DNA of 61,609 bases, from positions 1-61,609 of the IMG/VR virus record IMGVR_UViG_3300046616_000205. One strand, written 5' to 3'. Below the pieces are notes generated by a model. It searched no databases, was not told where the DNA came from, and worked only from the letters and a program-made list of their open reading frames with translations. Source of the DNA: a virus. Shown piece by piece: positions 37,406 through 45,305 of this stretch. Within the stretch, counting starts at the first letter, position 1; each line of letters begins with the position of its first letter. The position numbers and the translations under genes are program-made.

Positions 37406-37646
37406 CCGACTGGAGTTAAGTCCGTTTCGAAACCTAACATCAAGGCGCTCTAGTCGGGATTATCCTGCCTCTCAGACCCCAATGGTCGACCGAAACCTAT
37501 GTTAGGGGCGGTCTGAGAGGCTTACAAATTTCCGGGTAAGACTATTAGTACATCGAAACCTAACCTCGCAGCGTCTTGTCCGGATTTAACTACCCCGCAG
37601 GTCTACCTAACCCGCGAAATCTAGGTTGACTCCGACCTGCGGGGTA
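37406..37646 (+). repeat. Hairpin array 2: four hairpins with conserved 30-base loops
   Basis: Units at 37406-37457, 37467-37521, 37531-37584 and 37591-37646. Stems of 11-13 bp (CCGACTGGAGT/GCTCTAGTCGG with G-T pairs; GCCTCTCAGACC/GGTCTGAGAGGC; TCCGGGTAAGAC/GTCTTGTCCGGA with two G-T; TACCCCGCAGGTC/GACCTGCGGGGTA). Loops are 30, 31, 30 and 30 bases with cores CGAAACCTAA, CGAAACCTAT, CGAAACCTAA and CGAAATCTAG, each followed by 9 bases ending in C. Unit spacing is about 61 bases, as in array 1. Confidence 0.85.
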
Positions 37647-37667
37647 TCCTTCTACTGAAAGTACATC

Positions 37668-39143
37668 ATGCCGTTACCGTTATCGGATTACCAAGAAATC
37701 TCTCGGGACTTTCTTTTAGAAGCCAAGGGTGTAGCCGGGTTATTCGATTCTCCCGGAGTAGGAAAGACAGCCCCGACAATCGTGGCTGCTTGGAAGAAAC
37801 ATGTAGAGACCGGATTACCTGTACTCATTACGTGCCCAGCATACCTAGTGGAAAACTGGGAATGGGAGATCAGTCGGTTTGCGCCCCTTGGAGCTACGGT
37901 CACCCTTGCCAATGGGAGTGGGCCAACTGCCCGACGTGAGGCCTTACAGGCTGGCACAGACTTCGTCATTCAAAGCTACGCCAACTGGTCAGCTAAAGTC
38001 CCTAAGCCGAAAGTCAAGGACGTTGCTTACACGGTTGAAGACCTGGAATCCTTGGCGACTTATGATGCGGCTCAGTCAAAGCCGTCCAAAGCACCAAGGC
38101 CAGGAGACTTCCAATACCCTGATCTCCACACGCGACAGTGGGCCGTCGCGGTATTCGACGAAGGTCATCGCTTACGGGGACGGTCCTCGCAGTGTACTCG
38201 CCATGTGTTTGAGTTGCGGCGCGCACGAAGTGCTAATGTTGCGACCCCGTTATGGATCCTCACCGGCACACCTATCCTCAACAACCCTGGTGACCTCTAT
38301 CCGCTGCTCCACCTGTGGGATAAGAAGCGATTTTCGTCCTACTGGAATTTTGTCGGAGATTTCTGCCGTGTTGTTAAAACGCCGTGGGCGACGGAGGTCG
38401 GGCAGCTTCGTAAGGGAGTGGAGGACGAGTTCCAGGAGCTTGTCGCGTCGTTCGCATTAAGGCGCACGCTTGAGGATATCCCCTCTTTAGCAGGTCTCGA
38501 ACACGTTGAGAAAGATTACTATGTTCGGCTTCCTCCAAGCGTCATCAAATCGATCAATCGCGCACGGGAAGAATATGTCCTTGAACACGAGGACTTGGAC
38601 CGTGCGGAGTTTGTATCTGGTGGTGGAGCGCTCTACGCAAGGCTCCGTCAGCTTGGAACTCTACCTCCCACTGTGGAAAAACCGAAGGTGGAGTTTGTCC
38701 TTGACTTCCTGGAAGACCGCCCCGGACCGGTAGTGGTCTATACCTGGTACAAGGATTCAGCCAAGGGCGTAGCCGACGGCTTGCATAAAAGCAAGCGTCC
38801 CATTACTCTAGTTACTGGCGAAGTACCAACTGCTCGCCGCTCAGCGTTAGTTGACGAGTGGAAGTCCCAGAAGGACGGCATTCTCGTCGCTACGATCTCT
38901 TCTCTCAAGGAAGGGATTTCCCTGATCCAAGCTCAGGATGTGATCTTCCTTGAGCATTCGGAGTTACCTGCCGATCAGGATCAGTGCATTGCAAGGCTCA
39001 AGAGGCGTGGCCAAACCGAGTTAGTCAGGGTCCACCACGTGTGGGCCAGGAATACCCCGGACATGGCCATTCGACGTCACTTGGGTGAGAGGTCCAGTGG
39101 GCTCAAAGTAGCCCTCCGTAGCTGGCTTAAGGAGCCAGAGTGA
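37668..39143 (+). CDS. SNF2-type DNA helicase/translocase
   Basis: 491 residues. Motif I FDSPGVGKTAPTIVAAW (Lys near residue 33), motif II FDEGHRLRGR (DEGH near 164), motif III WILTGTPILNNPGDLY, and in the second RecA lobe a motif V region ILVATISSLKEGISLIQAQ and motif VI QDQCIARLKRRGQ. These place it in the SNF2/DEAD-like superfamily 2 that moves along double-stranded DNA using ATP. It starts 21 bases after hairpin array 2, so the array may lie in its leader. Probably works in phage replication or recombination. Confidence 0.85.
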   Translation: MPLPLSDYQEISRDFLLEAKGVAGLFDSPGVGKTAPTIVAAWKKHVETGLPVLITCPAYLVENWEWEISRFAPLGATVTLANGSGPTARREALQAGTDFVIQSYANWSAKVPKPKVKDVAYTVEDLESLATYDAAQSKPSKAPRPGDFQYPDLHTRQWAVAVFDEGHRLRGRSSQCTRHVFELRRARSANVATPLWILTGTPILNNPGDLYPLLHLWDKKRFSSYWNFVGDFCRVVKTPWATEVGQLRKGVEDEFQELVASFALRRTLEDIPSLAGLEHVEKDYYVRLPPSVIKSINRAREEYVLEHEDLDRAEFVSGGGALYARLRQLGTLPPTVEKPKVEFVLDFLEDRPGPVVVYTWYKDSAKGVADGLHKSKRPITLVTGEVPTARRSALVDEWKSQKDGILVATISSLKEGISLIQAQDVIFLEHSELPADQDQCIARLKRRGQTELVRVHHVWARNTPDMAIRRHLGERSSGLKVALRSWLKEPE

Positions 39144-39265
39144 ATTTCGCAATGTCGGTCCTGGCGGACCAGAAGACGTACGACCACGCCGGAGGAATGG
39201 GTGGCGGTCTGCTTGTCGCCCTCGTCGTCTGCCTGATCCTGTTCGGTGGCGGTAAGAAGAAGTAA
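39140..39265 (+). CDS. Membrane microprotein, family member 1
   Basis: 41 residues from GTG 39140 (GTGA overlap; AAGGAG site). Polar N-terminus (MNFAMSVLADQKTYDHAGG), helix (GLLVALVVCLILFGG), basic end GKKK. First of six similar genes. Confidence 0.65.
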   Translation: MNFAMSVLADQKTYDHAGGMGGGLLVALVVCLILFGGGKKK

Positions 39266-39384
39266 TGAATACGCTAGCCACGGTTACAACAGCGGCAAGC
39301 GATTCCGATGGCAGTGGAAGGGTCCTTCTACTTTTCATTGTCATCTCCATCTTCTGGAGTATGTTCCGAGGTCCGGGCAGGTAG
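39265..39384 (+). CDS. Membrane microprotein, family member 2
   Basis: 39 residues, TAATG overlap. MNTLATVTTAASDSDGSGRV, helix (LLLFIVISIFWSMF), end RGPGR. Same plan as member 1. Confidence 0.65.
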   Translation: MNTLATVTTAASDSDGSGRVLLLFIVISIFWSMFRGPGR

Positions 39385-39392
39385 GGGAAATA

Positions 39393-39512
39393 GTGAACAC
39401 AGTAGCTGTGGTTCTCGCTCAAGGTGACAACCACAACGCGGGTGGGGGAGTTCTGTTGGCGATCGCTATAGGCCTCATCCTGCTCTTCTCTAAGGGTAGC
39501 TCCCAAAAGTAA
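39393..39512 (+). CDS. Membrane microprotein, family member 3
   Basis: 39 residues from GTG 39393 (AGGGGAAA site). MNTVAVVLAQGDNHNAGGGV, helix (LLAIAIGLILLFS), end KGSSQK. The N-terminus resembles member 2 (MNT-AVV). Confidence 0.65.
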   Translation: MNTVAVVLAQGDNHNAGGGVLLAIAIGLILLFSKGSSQK

Positions 39513-39521
39513 GGTGCAACT

Positions 39522-39656
39522 ATGTACTACCTATTGCTGGCGGCTGGAACAGAACAAACAGGTAGTCCGGCCGTCGGCGTAGGTGGCATGGTATTCATCT
39601 GTTTCATCCTCTACCTTCTACTAGGTGGCGGCGGCCCCAAGAACAAAGGAAAATGA
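39522..39656 (+). CDS. Membrane microprotein, family member 4
   Basis: 44 residues (AAGGTG site). MYYLLLAAGTEQTGSPAVGV, helix (MVFICFILYLLLGGGG), end PKNKGK. Its last codons overlap the next start (ATGATG). Confidence 0.65.
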   Translation: MYYLLLAAGTEQTGSPAVGVGGMVFICFILYLLLGGGGPKNKGK

Positions 39657-40099
39657 TGAAGGAATTTCTCAAGGGCGGAGCAGGTATCGTCCTCGTCGTT
39701 GTAACGGCTCTAGCTCTGGTTACCGGTCTCGGTATCTTCGCAGCCAACTACGACAACTGGTTCAGCAAGCAAACTGCTGAGCCCCGAGGACAGCGTGCCG
39801 TACGAGAGAACACCCAGGCCAATGGCGCATTCCGTCAGGCAGCCTATGAGGAGTTCTTCGCCCTCTGTTCTTCTGCCCAGACAAAGCAGGAGAGTATCGA
39901 GAACCTGAACGAAGAGGCCAAGACTGCTTCGGATTCTCGTAAGGAAACCATCAACGTTTCCATCTCGGCTCTGAAGAACAGCCTCTCGGGTGTTGTGAAC
40001 GAATACAACACCAAGGCAAATGAGTACACCCGGACGGCGTTCCTGGACAAGGCTCTCCCTTACCCGCTCAACGCAAAGGACACCATCAAGTGCGTCTGA
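39656..40099 (+). CDS. Membrane protein with coiled-coil domain
   Basis: 147 residues from ATG 39656 (ATG 39653 also possible). N-terminal helix (GIVLVVVTALALVTGLGIFA), then a long charged helix (QESIENLNEEAKTASDSRKE) likely forming a coiled coil outside the membrane, and one Cys at the end. Sits among the microproteins and before the lipoprotein, so it may form part of an envelope complex. Confidence 0.65.
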   Translation: MKEFLKGGAGIVLVVVTALALVTGLGIFAANYDNWFSKQTAEPRGQRAVRENTQANGAFRQAAYEEFFALCSSAQTKQESIENLNEEAKTASDSRKETINVSISALKNSLSGVVNEYNTKANEYTRTAFLDKALPYPLNAKDTIKCV

Positions 40100-40692
40100 A
40101 CAAGAAGTTCGTCCGTGGCGGCGTGGCCGCAGTTCTGACGGCCGGTCTCGCTTTCGGTGCGACGGGTTGTTTCGATGAAGGAAAGGCCGAAAAGCCTTCT
40201 CGCGCGAAGGAAGACTCTTCACGCAACAGCAACTATGACAAGCTGGTAGCCAATCAGCCTGCTCACACCGGGCCATACTCTCCGACCCGCACCACGAAGA
40301 ACTTCTGGATCGACACGTGGATGAAGGACCCGAAGAAGCTTTCCTACGTGTATATCACGCAGGGAGAGAAGACCGGTTACTTCGTGCTCGAAGGCCTCCC
40401 GGTAAGCTACTGCACGTCGTTGCTGCCTCCTCAGCAGAAGGCACCCATCGACATGGGTGAGTACGGCGGCCAGACGTACGTACAGGCTCCCTCCATGGAC
40501 GGTACATTCTCGTCTGGGGGCGATTGCGTCACCAAGTACGGCAAGGACGCCACAACTGGTGCCTATGTCGAATTCACGGTCGGCCAGAACCAGTCGTACT
40601 TCCTGTACGACCAGCCCATGAACAGCATCTACCCGAACGCCGAGCCCAAGGGTCCGACCAAGGTAGTGGACGGCAAGGCCGTCAAGCGGTAA
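40090..40692 (+). CDS. Exported lipoprotein
   Basis: 200 residues from GTG 40090, overlapping the previous gene. A lipoprotein signal (NKKFVRGGVAAVLTAGLAF, lipobox GATGC) puts the mature protein on the outer face of the membrane. The body is strand-rich and aromatic (DTWMKDPKKLSYVYITQGEK, GYFVLEGLPVSYCTS, YVEFTVGQNQSYFLYDQPM). Two Cys may form a disulfide. It may shield the infected cell from superinfection, as phage lipoproteins do in other systems; this is inference. Confidence 0.75.
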   Translation: MRLNKKFVRGGVAAVLTAGLAFGATGCFDEGKAEKPSRAKEDSSRNSNYDKLVANQPAHTGPYSPTRTTKNFWIDTWMKDPKKLSYVYITQGEKTGYFVLEGLPVSYCTSLLPPQQKAPIDMGEYGGQTYVQAPSMDGTFSSGGDCVTKYGKDATTGAYVEFTVGQNQSYFLYDQPMNSIYPNAEPKGPTKVVDGKAVKR

Positions 40693-40796
40693 TGCTGCAA
40701 CTCGCACTGGATACCAGTAGCAACAAGGTAGGCGGCGGTATCGGTTTTCTGATACTGATACTGGCTGTCTTGTTCTTCCTGGACCGAAGGGATTGA
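40692..40796 (+). CDS. Membrane microprotein, family member 5
   Basis: 34 residues, TAATG overlap with the lipoprotein gene. MLQLALDTSSNKVGGGIGF, helix (LILILAVLFFL), end DRRD. The short polar lead before GGGIG matches members 3 and 6. Confidence 0.6.
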   Translation: MLQLALDTSSNKVGGGIGFLILILAVLFFLDRRD

Positions 40797-40797
40797 C

Positions 40798-40929
40798 ATG
40801 GACCACTTAGCCTTATTAGCCTCGTCTGATACCTCTACCAGCATGTCTGGATCGGGTATCGGACTGGTAATTGTCGTTGCTATCGTGCTCGTGTTGTTCA
40901 GCGGGGGTGGCGGCAAGAAGGGCAAGTGA
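40798..40929 (+). CDS. Membrane microprotein, family member 6
   Basis: 43 residues. MDHLALLASSDTSTSMSGSG, helix (IGLVIVVAIVLVLFSGGGG), end KKGK. Last of the series. Confidence 0.65.
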   Translation: MDHLALLASSDTSTSMSGSGIGLVIVVAIVLVLFSGGGGKKGK

Positions 40930-40954
40930 CACTGTCACTGTTAGCTGATACAGT
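40926..40954 (+). promoter_or_regulatory. Promoter before the replication block
   Basis: GTGACA (40926-40931), 17-base spacer, TACAGT (40949-40954). A terminator-like hairpin begins 3 bases after the -10, so the transcript would open with a strong hairpin. Confidence 0.45.
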
Positions 40955-40956
40955 GG

Positions 40957-40982
40957 AGGCCGCCGGGTAAAACCGGCGGCCT
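40957..40982 (+). terminator. GC hairpin, terminator or 5' leader
   Basis: AGGCCGCCGG / CCGGCGGCCT with a 6-base loop and TTC following. Ends the microprotein operon. Confidence 0.6.
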
Positions 40983-41005
40983 TCATTGCACTAAATGAGG
41001 TGACC

Positions 41006-41329
41006 ATGGGTAGGGGAAGGTACCGACCAAAGAAGCCTTTACCATTTCGCATGCGTAAGTGGATCGAGCAGGGTTACCGCTGCCCCATCTGCAAGCGTCA
41101 GATCCGAGGCCGAGAACTTTTCAAGGACTGGATCAACATGGACCACATTGTGGCCAAGTCGAAGGGTGGCACTCGCGACCCAGACAACATGGCCGTGGTT
41201 CACATCTGGTGTAACCAGGCTAAGGCTGACAACTGTCCGTGTGACTTTTATGGATCGCAGTACTGTACAACCGATATCCATGGGGGTACCGGGGACAAGA
41301 GGAAGTATGGAAAGGCCAACGAAGGATGA
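41006..41329 (+). CDS. HNH endonuclease
   Basis: 107 residues from ATG 41006 (GTG 41000 is an alternative). CPICKRQIRG with a distant HIWCNQAKADNC gives the two zinc knuckles, and NMDHIVAKSKGGTRDPDNM is the classic HNH core with catalytic His. Probably a free-standing nuclease for packaging, replication or homing. Confidence 0.85.
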   Translation: MGRGRYRPKKPLPFRMRKWIEQGYRCPICKRQIRGRELFKDWINMDHIVAKSKGGTRDPDNMAVVHIWCNQAKADNCPCDFYGSQYCTTDIHGGTGDKRKYGKANEG

Positions 41330-41723
41330 ATACGGGCTTATTATCGCCAAAGCAGTGGCCTCGCGCGCTGACTGCTCTCGCCGACAAGTGGGGGCAGTCA
41401 TCTTCGATGGCGAAGGCCGAATTTCCGGTAGTGGGTATAACGGCTCCTATCCTGGTGGTCCTAGTTGCCTGGATGGCGCTTGCCCACGGGGCTCCTCTCG
41501 GGTGGAGCCTGGTTCTAGCTACGACACTGGGCCTGGCGCATGTATCTCCATTCATGCTGAGGGGAATGCTCTCCTCTACACTGATCGAGACCGCAGGCAC
41601 ACGCTTTACTGCACAGATCGTCCGTGTGACGGATGTTTCAAGTTACTCCGGGGATCCGGATTACGAAGGGTTGTCTGGCCAGATGGAGAATTTCACTTCC
41701 GACGAACTGGACTTCTTAGCTGA
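41307..41723 (+). CDS. dCMP deaminase-like protein
   Basis: 138 residues from ATG 41307. Zinc deaminase signature: HAEGNAL (His ligand and catalytic Glu) and PCDGCFKLL (two Cys ligands). The fold start RADCSRRQVGAVIFDGEGRI is typical of deoxycytidylate deaminases, which turn dCMP into dUMP, the ThyX substrate. Overlaps the HNH gene by 23 bases and continues out of frame into the next gene. Confidence 0.85.
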   Translation: MERPTKDEYGLIIAKAVASRADCSRRQVGAVIFDGEGRISGSGYNGSYPGGPSCLDGACPRGSSRVEPGSSYDTGPGACISIHAEGNALLYTDRDRRHTLYCTDRPCDGCFKLLRGSGLRRVVWPDGEFHFRRTGLLS

Positions 41724-41829
41724 CTTAGTTGAGAAGTACTTTGAGGATCACGACGACCTGAGCCAGCCCGAATGGGGCTTTGCCAAGGGTATTCAGGACA
41801 AGATTGATGAGGCGATTCTGAATGGCTGA
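41683..41829 (+). CDS. Hypothetical acidic protein
   Basis: 48 residues from ATG 41683 (GAAGGG site). Acidic, helical (SDELDFLADLVEKYFEDHDD). Overlaps the deaminase gene and then the exonuclease gene (8 bases). Confidence 0.55.
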   Translation: MENFTSDELDFLADLVEKYFEDHDDLSQPEWGFAKGIQDKIDEAILNG

Positions 41830-42967
41830 AAAGTACTTCAGCGTCTCGGACATGCAGACCTTCTTGGCCTGTCGCGAGAAATGGGATCTGTCGTCCCCTA
41901 ACCGGCAGAGTCTTAGGCATACCGCTAGCCCGCGTATGTATCTGACGCAGGGCTCGGCCATGCATGAGGCTATCGACAAGCAGGCCAAGCAGCCCGGCGA
42001 CCGTGCCGTGCCCCTGGAAGCCTCAGAAGCCTTCCTGGCGGCCGAACGTGAGCTGAAGGTGGAGGACATCCGGAAGCGCACTGGCTTCGCTCCCTGGCCC
42101 GCTGAGATGGCTGATTGGGATGAAGCAGCCGACTTCACCCAGAAGCTCATCGCTCAGTATTTCGATCACTACGGTGTGGACAACCCCCTGGCCGATCAGG
42201 GGATGGAATACCTCGCAACCGAGGTACCCTTCAAGATCGACATCTCAGAGATTACGGGTATCCCGGACGCCTATTTCGTGGGTACCTTTGACGGAATTGC
42301 AGTAGACGGGCACGGAAATCTATGGCTGGTGGAGAACAAGACCTATGGCCAGAAGCCGGATCTAACGGATCTGGTAGTGCACTTCCAGACAACGGGCTAC
42401 GCTGTCGCGTGGGAAATGTTGACTGGAATGGAGCTTACTGGTGCCCTCTACAATGGTGTGGCAAAGAAGCTGATCTCGGAACCGCGTCGGTTAAAGGATG
42501 GGACACTGTCCTCCGACAAGCGTCAGCAGACGACATACGAGCGTTTTGCGAAAGCGCTCAAGCGGGACGGCGTACCTATCGGGCACCCAAAGTACACGGA
42601 CATTCTGAAGAAGCTGAGTGACATTGAGAAGCAGGGAGACGACCGGTTCTTCTATCGGGAGTCCTTCTACTTCAATGAGACCCAGATCTACAACTGGACC
42701 CGTGAGTTCATCACCATCGTCCAAGAGATGAACAACAATCCTCGGATCTACCGGACCGTGTCTTTCAAGGGTTGCGGATCGCAGGGTGCGGATTGCTGGT
42801 GGCGAGATGTGTGCTTCGCCAAGCACACCGGTCAGGACGTACAGATGCTGCTTGACCAGCGGTATCAGGTAGGTTCCTACGGCACCTTTGAAGCAGTTGA
42901 CGGGATCCAGGCAGTTAGCGTAAACTCGATTGAAGAGCTACGAGAGGTACTGAAGACACATGTCTGA
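41822..42967 (+). CDS. Cas4/RecB-type PD-(D/E)XK exonuclease
   Basis: 381 residues. GTFDGIAVDGHGNLWLVENKT carries the D ... ExK metal and catalytic residues of the PDDEXK_1/Cas4-like group. An early Cys (FLACREKW) and a late cluster (CGSQGADCWWRDVC) match the four-Cys iron-sulfur site of Cas4 and AddB-type exonucleases. It starts the recombination block with the Sak4-like ATPase two genes later, so it probably resects DNA ends for annealing. Confidence 0.85.
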   Translation: MAEKYFSVSDMQTFLACREKWDLSSPNRQSLRHTASPRMYLTQGSAMHEAIDKQAKQPGDRAVPLEASEAFLAAERELKVEDIRKRTGFAPWPAEMADWDEAADFTQKLIAQYFDHYGVDNPLADQGMEYLATEVPFKIDISEITGIPDAYFVGTFDGIAVDGHGNLWLVENKTYGQKPDLTDLVVHFQTTGYAVAWEMLTGMELTGALYNGVAKKLISEPRRLKDGTLSSDKRQQTTYERFAKALKRDGVPIGHPKYTDILKKLSDIEKQGDDRFFYRESFYFNETQIYNWTREFITIVQEMNNNPRIYRTVSFKGCGSQGADCWWRDVCFAKHTGQDVQMLLDQRYQVGSYGTFEAVDGIQAVSVNSIEELREVLKTHV

Positions 42968-43202
42968 GGAAAACGACTTACCAGAGGATCTGGACAACTT
43001 TGTCCAGAAGATCTTCGGTAACAAAGATTTAGCTGAAGAATTCACTAAGTCCGTAGAAGCCAACGAGATGGTAGAGGCCTGGAAGGGTCTGTACGAGATC
43101 TACCAGGGACTTCGTAGCGGCGGTTTTACCGTCTCGCAGGCGAACGGTGTCATGGGTGCGTATATCTTCCACCTGATCGCTGCGATTGAAGGTGGTCTGT
43201 GA
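42960..43202 (+). CDS. Hypothetical protein
   Basis: 80 residues. Helical and acidic (EFTKSVEANEMVEAWKGLYE). Coupled on both sides (overlap upstream, TGATG downstream). Possibly an accessory subunit of the recombination block. Confidence 0.6.
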   Translation: MSEENDLPEDLDNFVQKIFGNKDLAEEFTKSVEANEMVEAWKGLYEIYQGLRSGGFTVSQANGVMGAYIFHLIAAIEGGL

Positions 43203-43987
43203 TGGCCGTAATCGCCGGATTACCTACCTTCAAGAAGGCCGGGGACTTTGCCGGTGCTACAGGAATGGATGCCGTTATCTTCGGCCCTCCTGGCATCGGG
43301 AAGACAACTCTCCTTGCTACCGCTCAGGACTCTGAGCTGGGTAAAGATCTCCTCTGGTTCGATATCGACAGTTCCGTAGTCACTCTTGAGGACCGCGACG
43401 ACATCGCTATCTGGCCAAACAGGGATGAGTTACCCGAGCCTAGCTGGAATGATTTCCGTAAGGTCATCGATCAGCTCATCAAGGCTGTCAAAGCTGATCC
43501 CAAGACCTTCCCTTACAAGACCTGGGGCTTCGATTCGATCACGGCCATTTTCTATGACCTGATCATGCCCAAGGTAACCGGTTCAAAGGAAGCTCAGCCC
43601 CGTATTCAGGACTGGGGCGAAGCGAACCGTATTCTCCTCAAGTTTATGTCCGATGTGATGACCCTGAATGCTTACGGCATCAACACCATTTTCCTCGGTC
43701 ACGTACAGGAGGAGAAGGAGATCATTGACGAGGACAAGGGTACCTACGTCATTCACATTAAGCTGGCTGGCAGTCCGCAGGGACGCAACGAGATCCTTCG
43801 CACGGTCGGTACAGTAGGCTATTACGACTGGGATCGACGCTTCCAGAACCGGGAGTTACGATTCAAGCCTGAGCGTAAGATCGACGCTCCTAAGTTCCGT
43901 CAGCCCAAGACAGGACCGCAGGTTCCTGATAAGCTGATTAACCCAACCATGGGTGACCTTTTCCAGTACGCACGTCGCGGTAAGTAA
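43202..43987 (+). CDS. Sak4-like RecA-fold ATPase
   Basis: 261 residues from ATG 43202. Walker A GPPGIGKTTLL, Walker B WGFDSITAIF, and the rest of the Sak4 layout (LNAYGINTIFLGHVQEEKEI, GRNEILRTVGTVGYYDW). Sak4 proteins are phage ATPases that promote single-strand annealing with help from an SSB; the Cas4-like exonuclease and possible SSB next to it fit. Confidence 0.8.
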   Translation: MAVIAGLPTFKKAGDFAGATGMDAVIFGPPGIGKTTLLATAQDSELGKDLLWFDIDSSVVTLEDRDDIAIWPNRDELPEPSWNDFRKVIDQLIKAVKADPKTFPYKTWGFDSITAIFYDLIMPKVTGSKEAQPRIQDWGEANRILLKFMSDVMTLNAYGINTIFLGHVQEEKEIIDEDKGTYVIHIKLAGSPQGRNEILRTVGTVGYYDWDRRFQNRELRFKPERKIDAPKFRQPKTGPQVPDKLINPTMGDLFQYARRGK

Positions 43988-43997
43988 GGACTTTTAA

Positions 43998-44492
43998 ATG
44001 GGTATCAAGCGCGTAGACTTCGGCCAGGATGTCGAGGTCGCAAAGGGCGGCAAGGTCAAGGCGTTAGCCTCTTCCCCTTCAAAGGGCTGGTTAGCCGAGG
44101 TTCTTGACGTCAAGTACACCACTTCAAAGAGCAGTGACAATGTCGGTATCGAGGTCACCTACAAGGTGACTGACGAAGACGCTGTAGACATCGAAGACAA
44201 TTCTTTCACTGGTAAGAAGCAGTGGGACACCATCTGGTTCGGTGGCAAGTCCCTCAAGATGACCAAGATCAAGTTAGATGGCCTGGGTGTTGATGTAGAG
44301 AACCTGATCATCGAGGACGAATCCGATGTGCAGGATCTCGCCGAGCAGCTTCGAGATGAAGCCCGAGGTCTTGAAGTATCTCTCGTAACCGAGGCCATCG
44401 AAGATAACTACGGTGGCGGCACTTACGACGACGGCACTCAGAAGTACAAGTCCAACGTGAAGTTCGTCAACTCCGTAAGCTGGGGACTCTAA
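43998..44492 (+). CDS. Possible single-strand DNA-binding protein
   Basis: 164 residues. All-beta core (KGWLAEVLDVKYTTSKSSDN, then VGIEVTYKV) and an acidic tail region, right after the Sak4-like gene where phages usually carry SSB or a DUF669-type OB-fold protein. Fold assignment is by position and pattern only. Confidence 0.5.
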   Translation: MGIKRVDFGQDVEVAKGGKVKALASSPSKGWLAEVLDVKYTTSKSSDNVGIEVTYKVTDEDAVDIEDNSFTGKKQWDTIWFGGKSLKMTKIKLDGLGVDVENLIIEDESDVQDLAEQLRDEARGLEVSLVTEAIEDNYGGGTYDDGTQKYKSNVKFVNSVSWGL

Positions 44493-44686
44493 TGGCTGAT
44501 CTAAATAAGACCAGGCCTCGGCCTAAGTCTCAGAAACCGACACCTGTCAGTGATCCCTGGGGTACAGCCGGAGCCGTAACCGGTTGTGGCTGTATCGGGT
44601 TCCTAGTACTATTCAAGTTGAGCCTCGTCGCTGCCGTCATCTACGGTCTGGTCGAACTGGGTCTCTACCTCTCCTCTCTGCACTAA
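44492..44686 (+). CDS. Membrane protein
   Basis: 64 residues; TAATG overlap. Basic N-terminus, then one helix (IGFLVLFKLSLVAAVIYGLV). Function unknown. Confidence 0.6.
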   Translation: MADLNKTRPRPKSQKPTPVSDPWGTAGAVTGCGCIGFLVLFKLSLVAAVIYGLVELGLYLSSLH

Positions 44687-44697
44687 TCAATCGCTCT

Positions 44698-44721
44698 GGG
44701 GCCGCCTCCGGGCGGCCCCTT
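44698..44721 (+). terminator. Hairpin terminator
   Basis: GGGGCCGCC / GGCGGCCCC with a 6-base loop, followed by TTAG. Confidence 0.75.
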
Positions 44722-44737
44722 AGTCGTAGGAGCAACG

Positions 44738-45190
44738 ATGCGCATCTTTGCTTTCGATCCTGGATCGAGTGCTACAGGTCTGGCTTGCCTGAAGGATTAC
44801 GGTCAACCCGTGCTGAGTGAACTAGATCTCGACTGGTGGCAGTACACCGATGAGGTAGAACTGTACAACGAATTCATGAAGCTGAAGCCGACGGCTAATG
44901 CTGTGGTGTTGGTGGAGGACTACAGCCATGGGGGTGCCTTCACTCTGGAGGCCAAGAGGACGCTTGAGGTAGTAGGCTTCCTGGTCCGTCAAGCCACGCG
45001 TGACGGCCTACGAGTGGAGCGACGGCACAAGGACAAGCGACTGTCCAGCCAGAGCGAGGCAGCTCGACTTCTTGGCGATACAGTTGCCAATTTGAAGAAG
45101 GATCCAGCCCGCAAGGACGCATTCAGCGCTCTTGCTCACACCATTGCTTACAAGCGGGAGCAGGACAGTGTACGTAATTCAGGTGCGTAA
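44738..45190 (+). CDS. RuvC-like Holliday junction resolvase
   Basis: 150 residues, GGAGCA site. RNase H fold with acidic residues in FAFDPGSSATGLACL (first Asp), NAVVLVEDYSHGG (Glu) and KDAFSALAHTIAY (final Asp). Shorter than bacterial RuvC, as usual for phage resolvases. It would cut branched DNA before packaging. Confidence 0.8.
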   Translation: MRIFAFDPGSSATGLACLKDYGQPVLSELDLDWWQYTDEVELYNEFMKLKPTANAVVLVEDYSHGGAFTLEAKRTLEVVGFLVRQATRDGLRVERRHKDKRLSSQSEAARLLGDTVANLKKDPARKDAFSALAHTIAYKREQDSVRNSGA

Positions 45191-45305
45191 AGACGGTGAA
45201 TGGGTGAACTGGACATCCATCGCCAATCCAGACCGATTAAAAGCACTTGTAGCGCTGGCTCGTATTTCACGGAAGGGTTCGGACGTCCGATGGATGCAGC
45301 GCTAG
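45168..45305 (+). CDS. Hypothetical small protein
   Basis: 45 residues from GTG 45168, overlapping the resolvase gene. VIQVRKDGEWVNWTSIANPD reads as strands and then a helix (RLKALVALARIS). This compact pattern and the operon fit support it. Confidence 0.55.
   Translation: MYVIQVRKDGEWVNWTSIANPDRLKALVALARISRKGSDVRWMQR

Noticed and set aside
36488-37646. CRISPR array
   Set aside because: Constant part is only 10 bases, lies in the loop of perfect hairpins, and no cas genes are near.
36488-37646. Plain transcription terminators
   Set aside because: 30-base loops of fixed length with a conserved core and no T-runs do not fit intrinsic terminators.
36480-37660. Complete IS110 insertion sequence
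   Set aside because: No RuvC-like domain, no recognisable ends or target duplication; hairpins lie on both sides in regular arrays.
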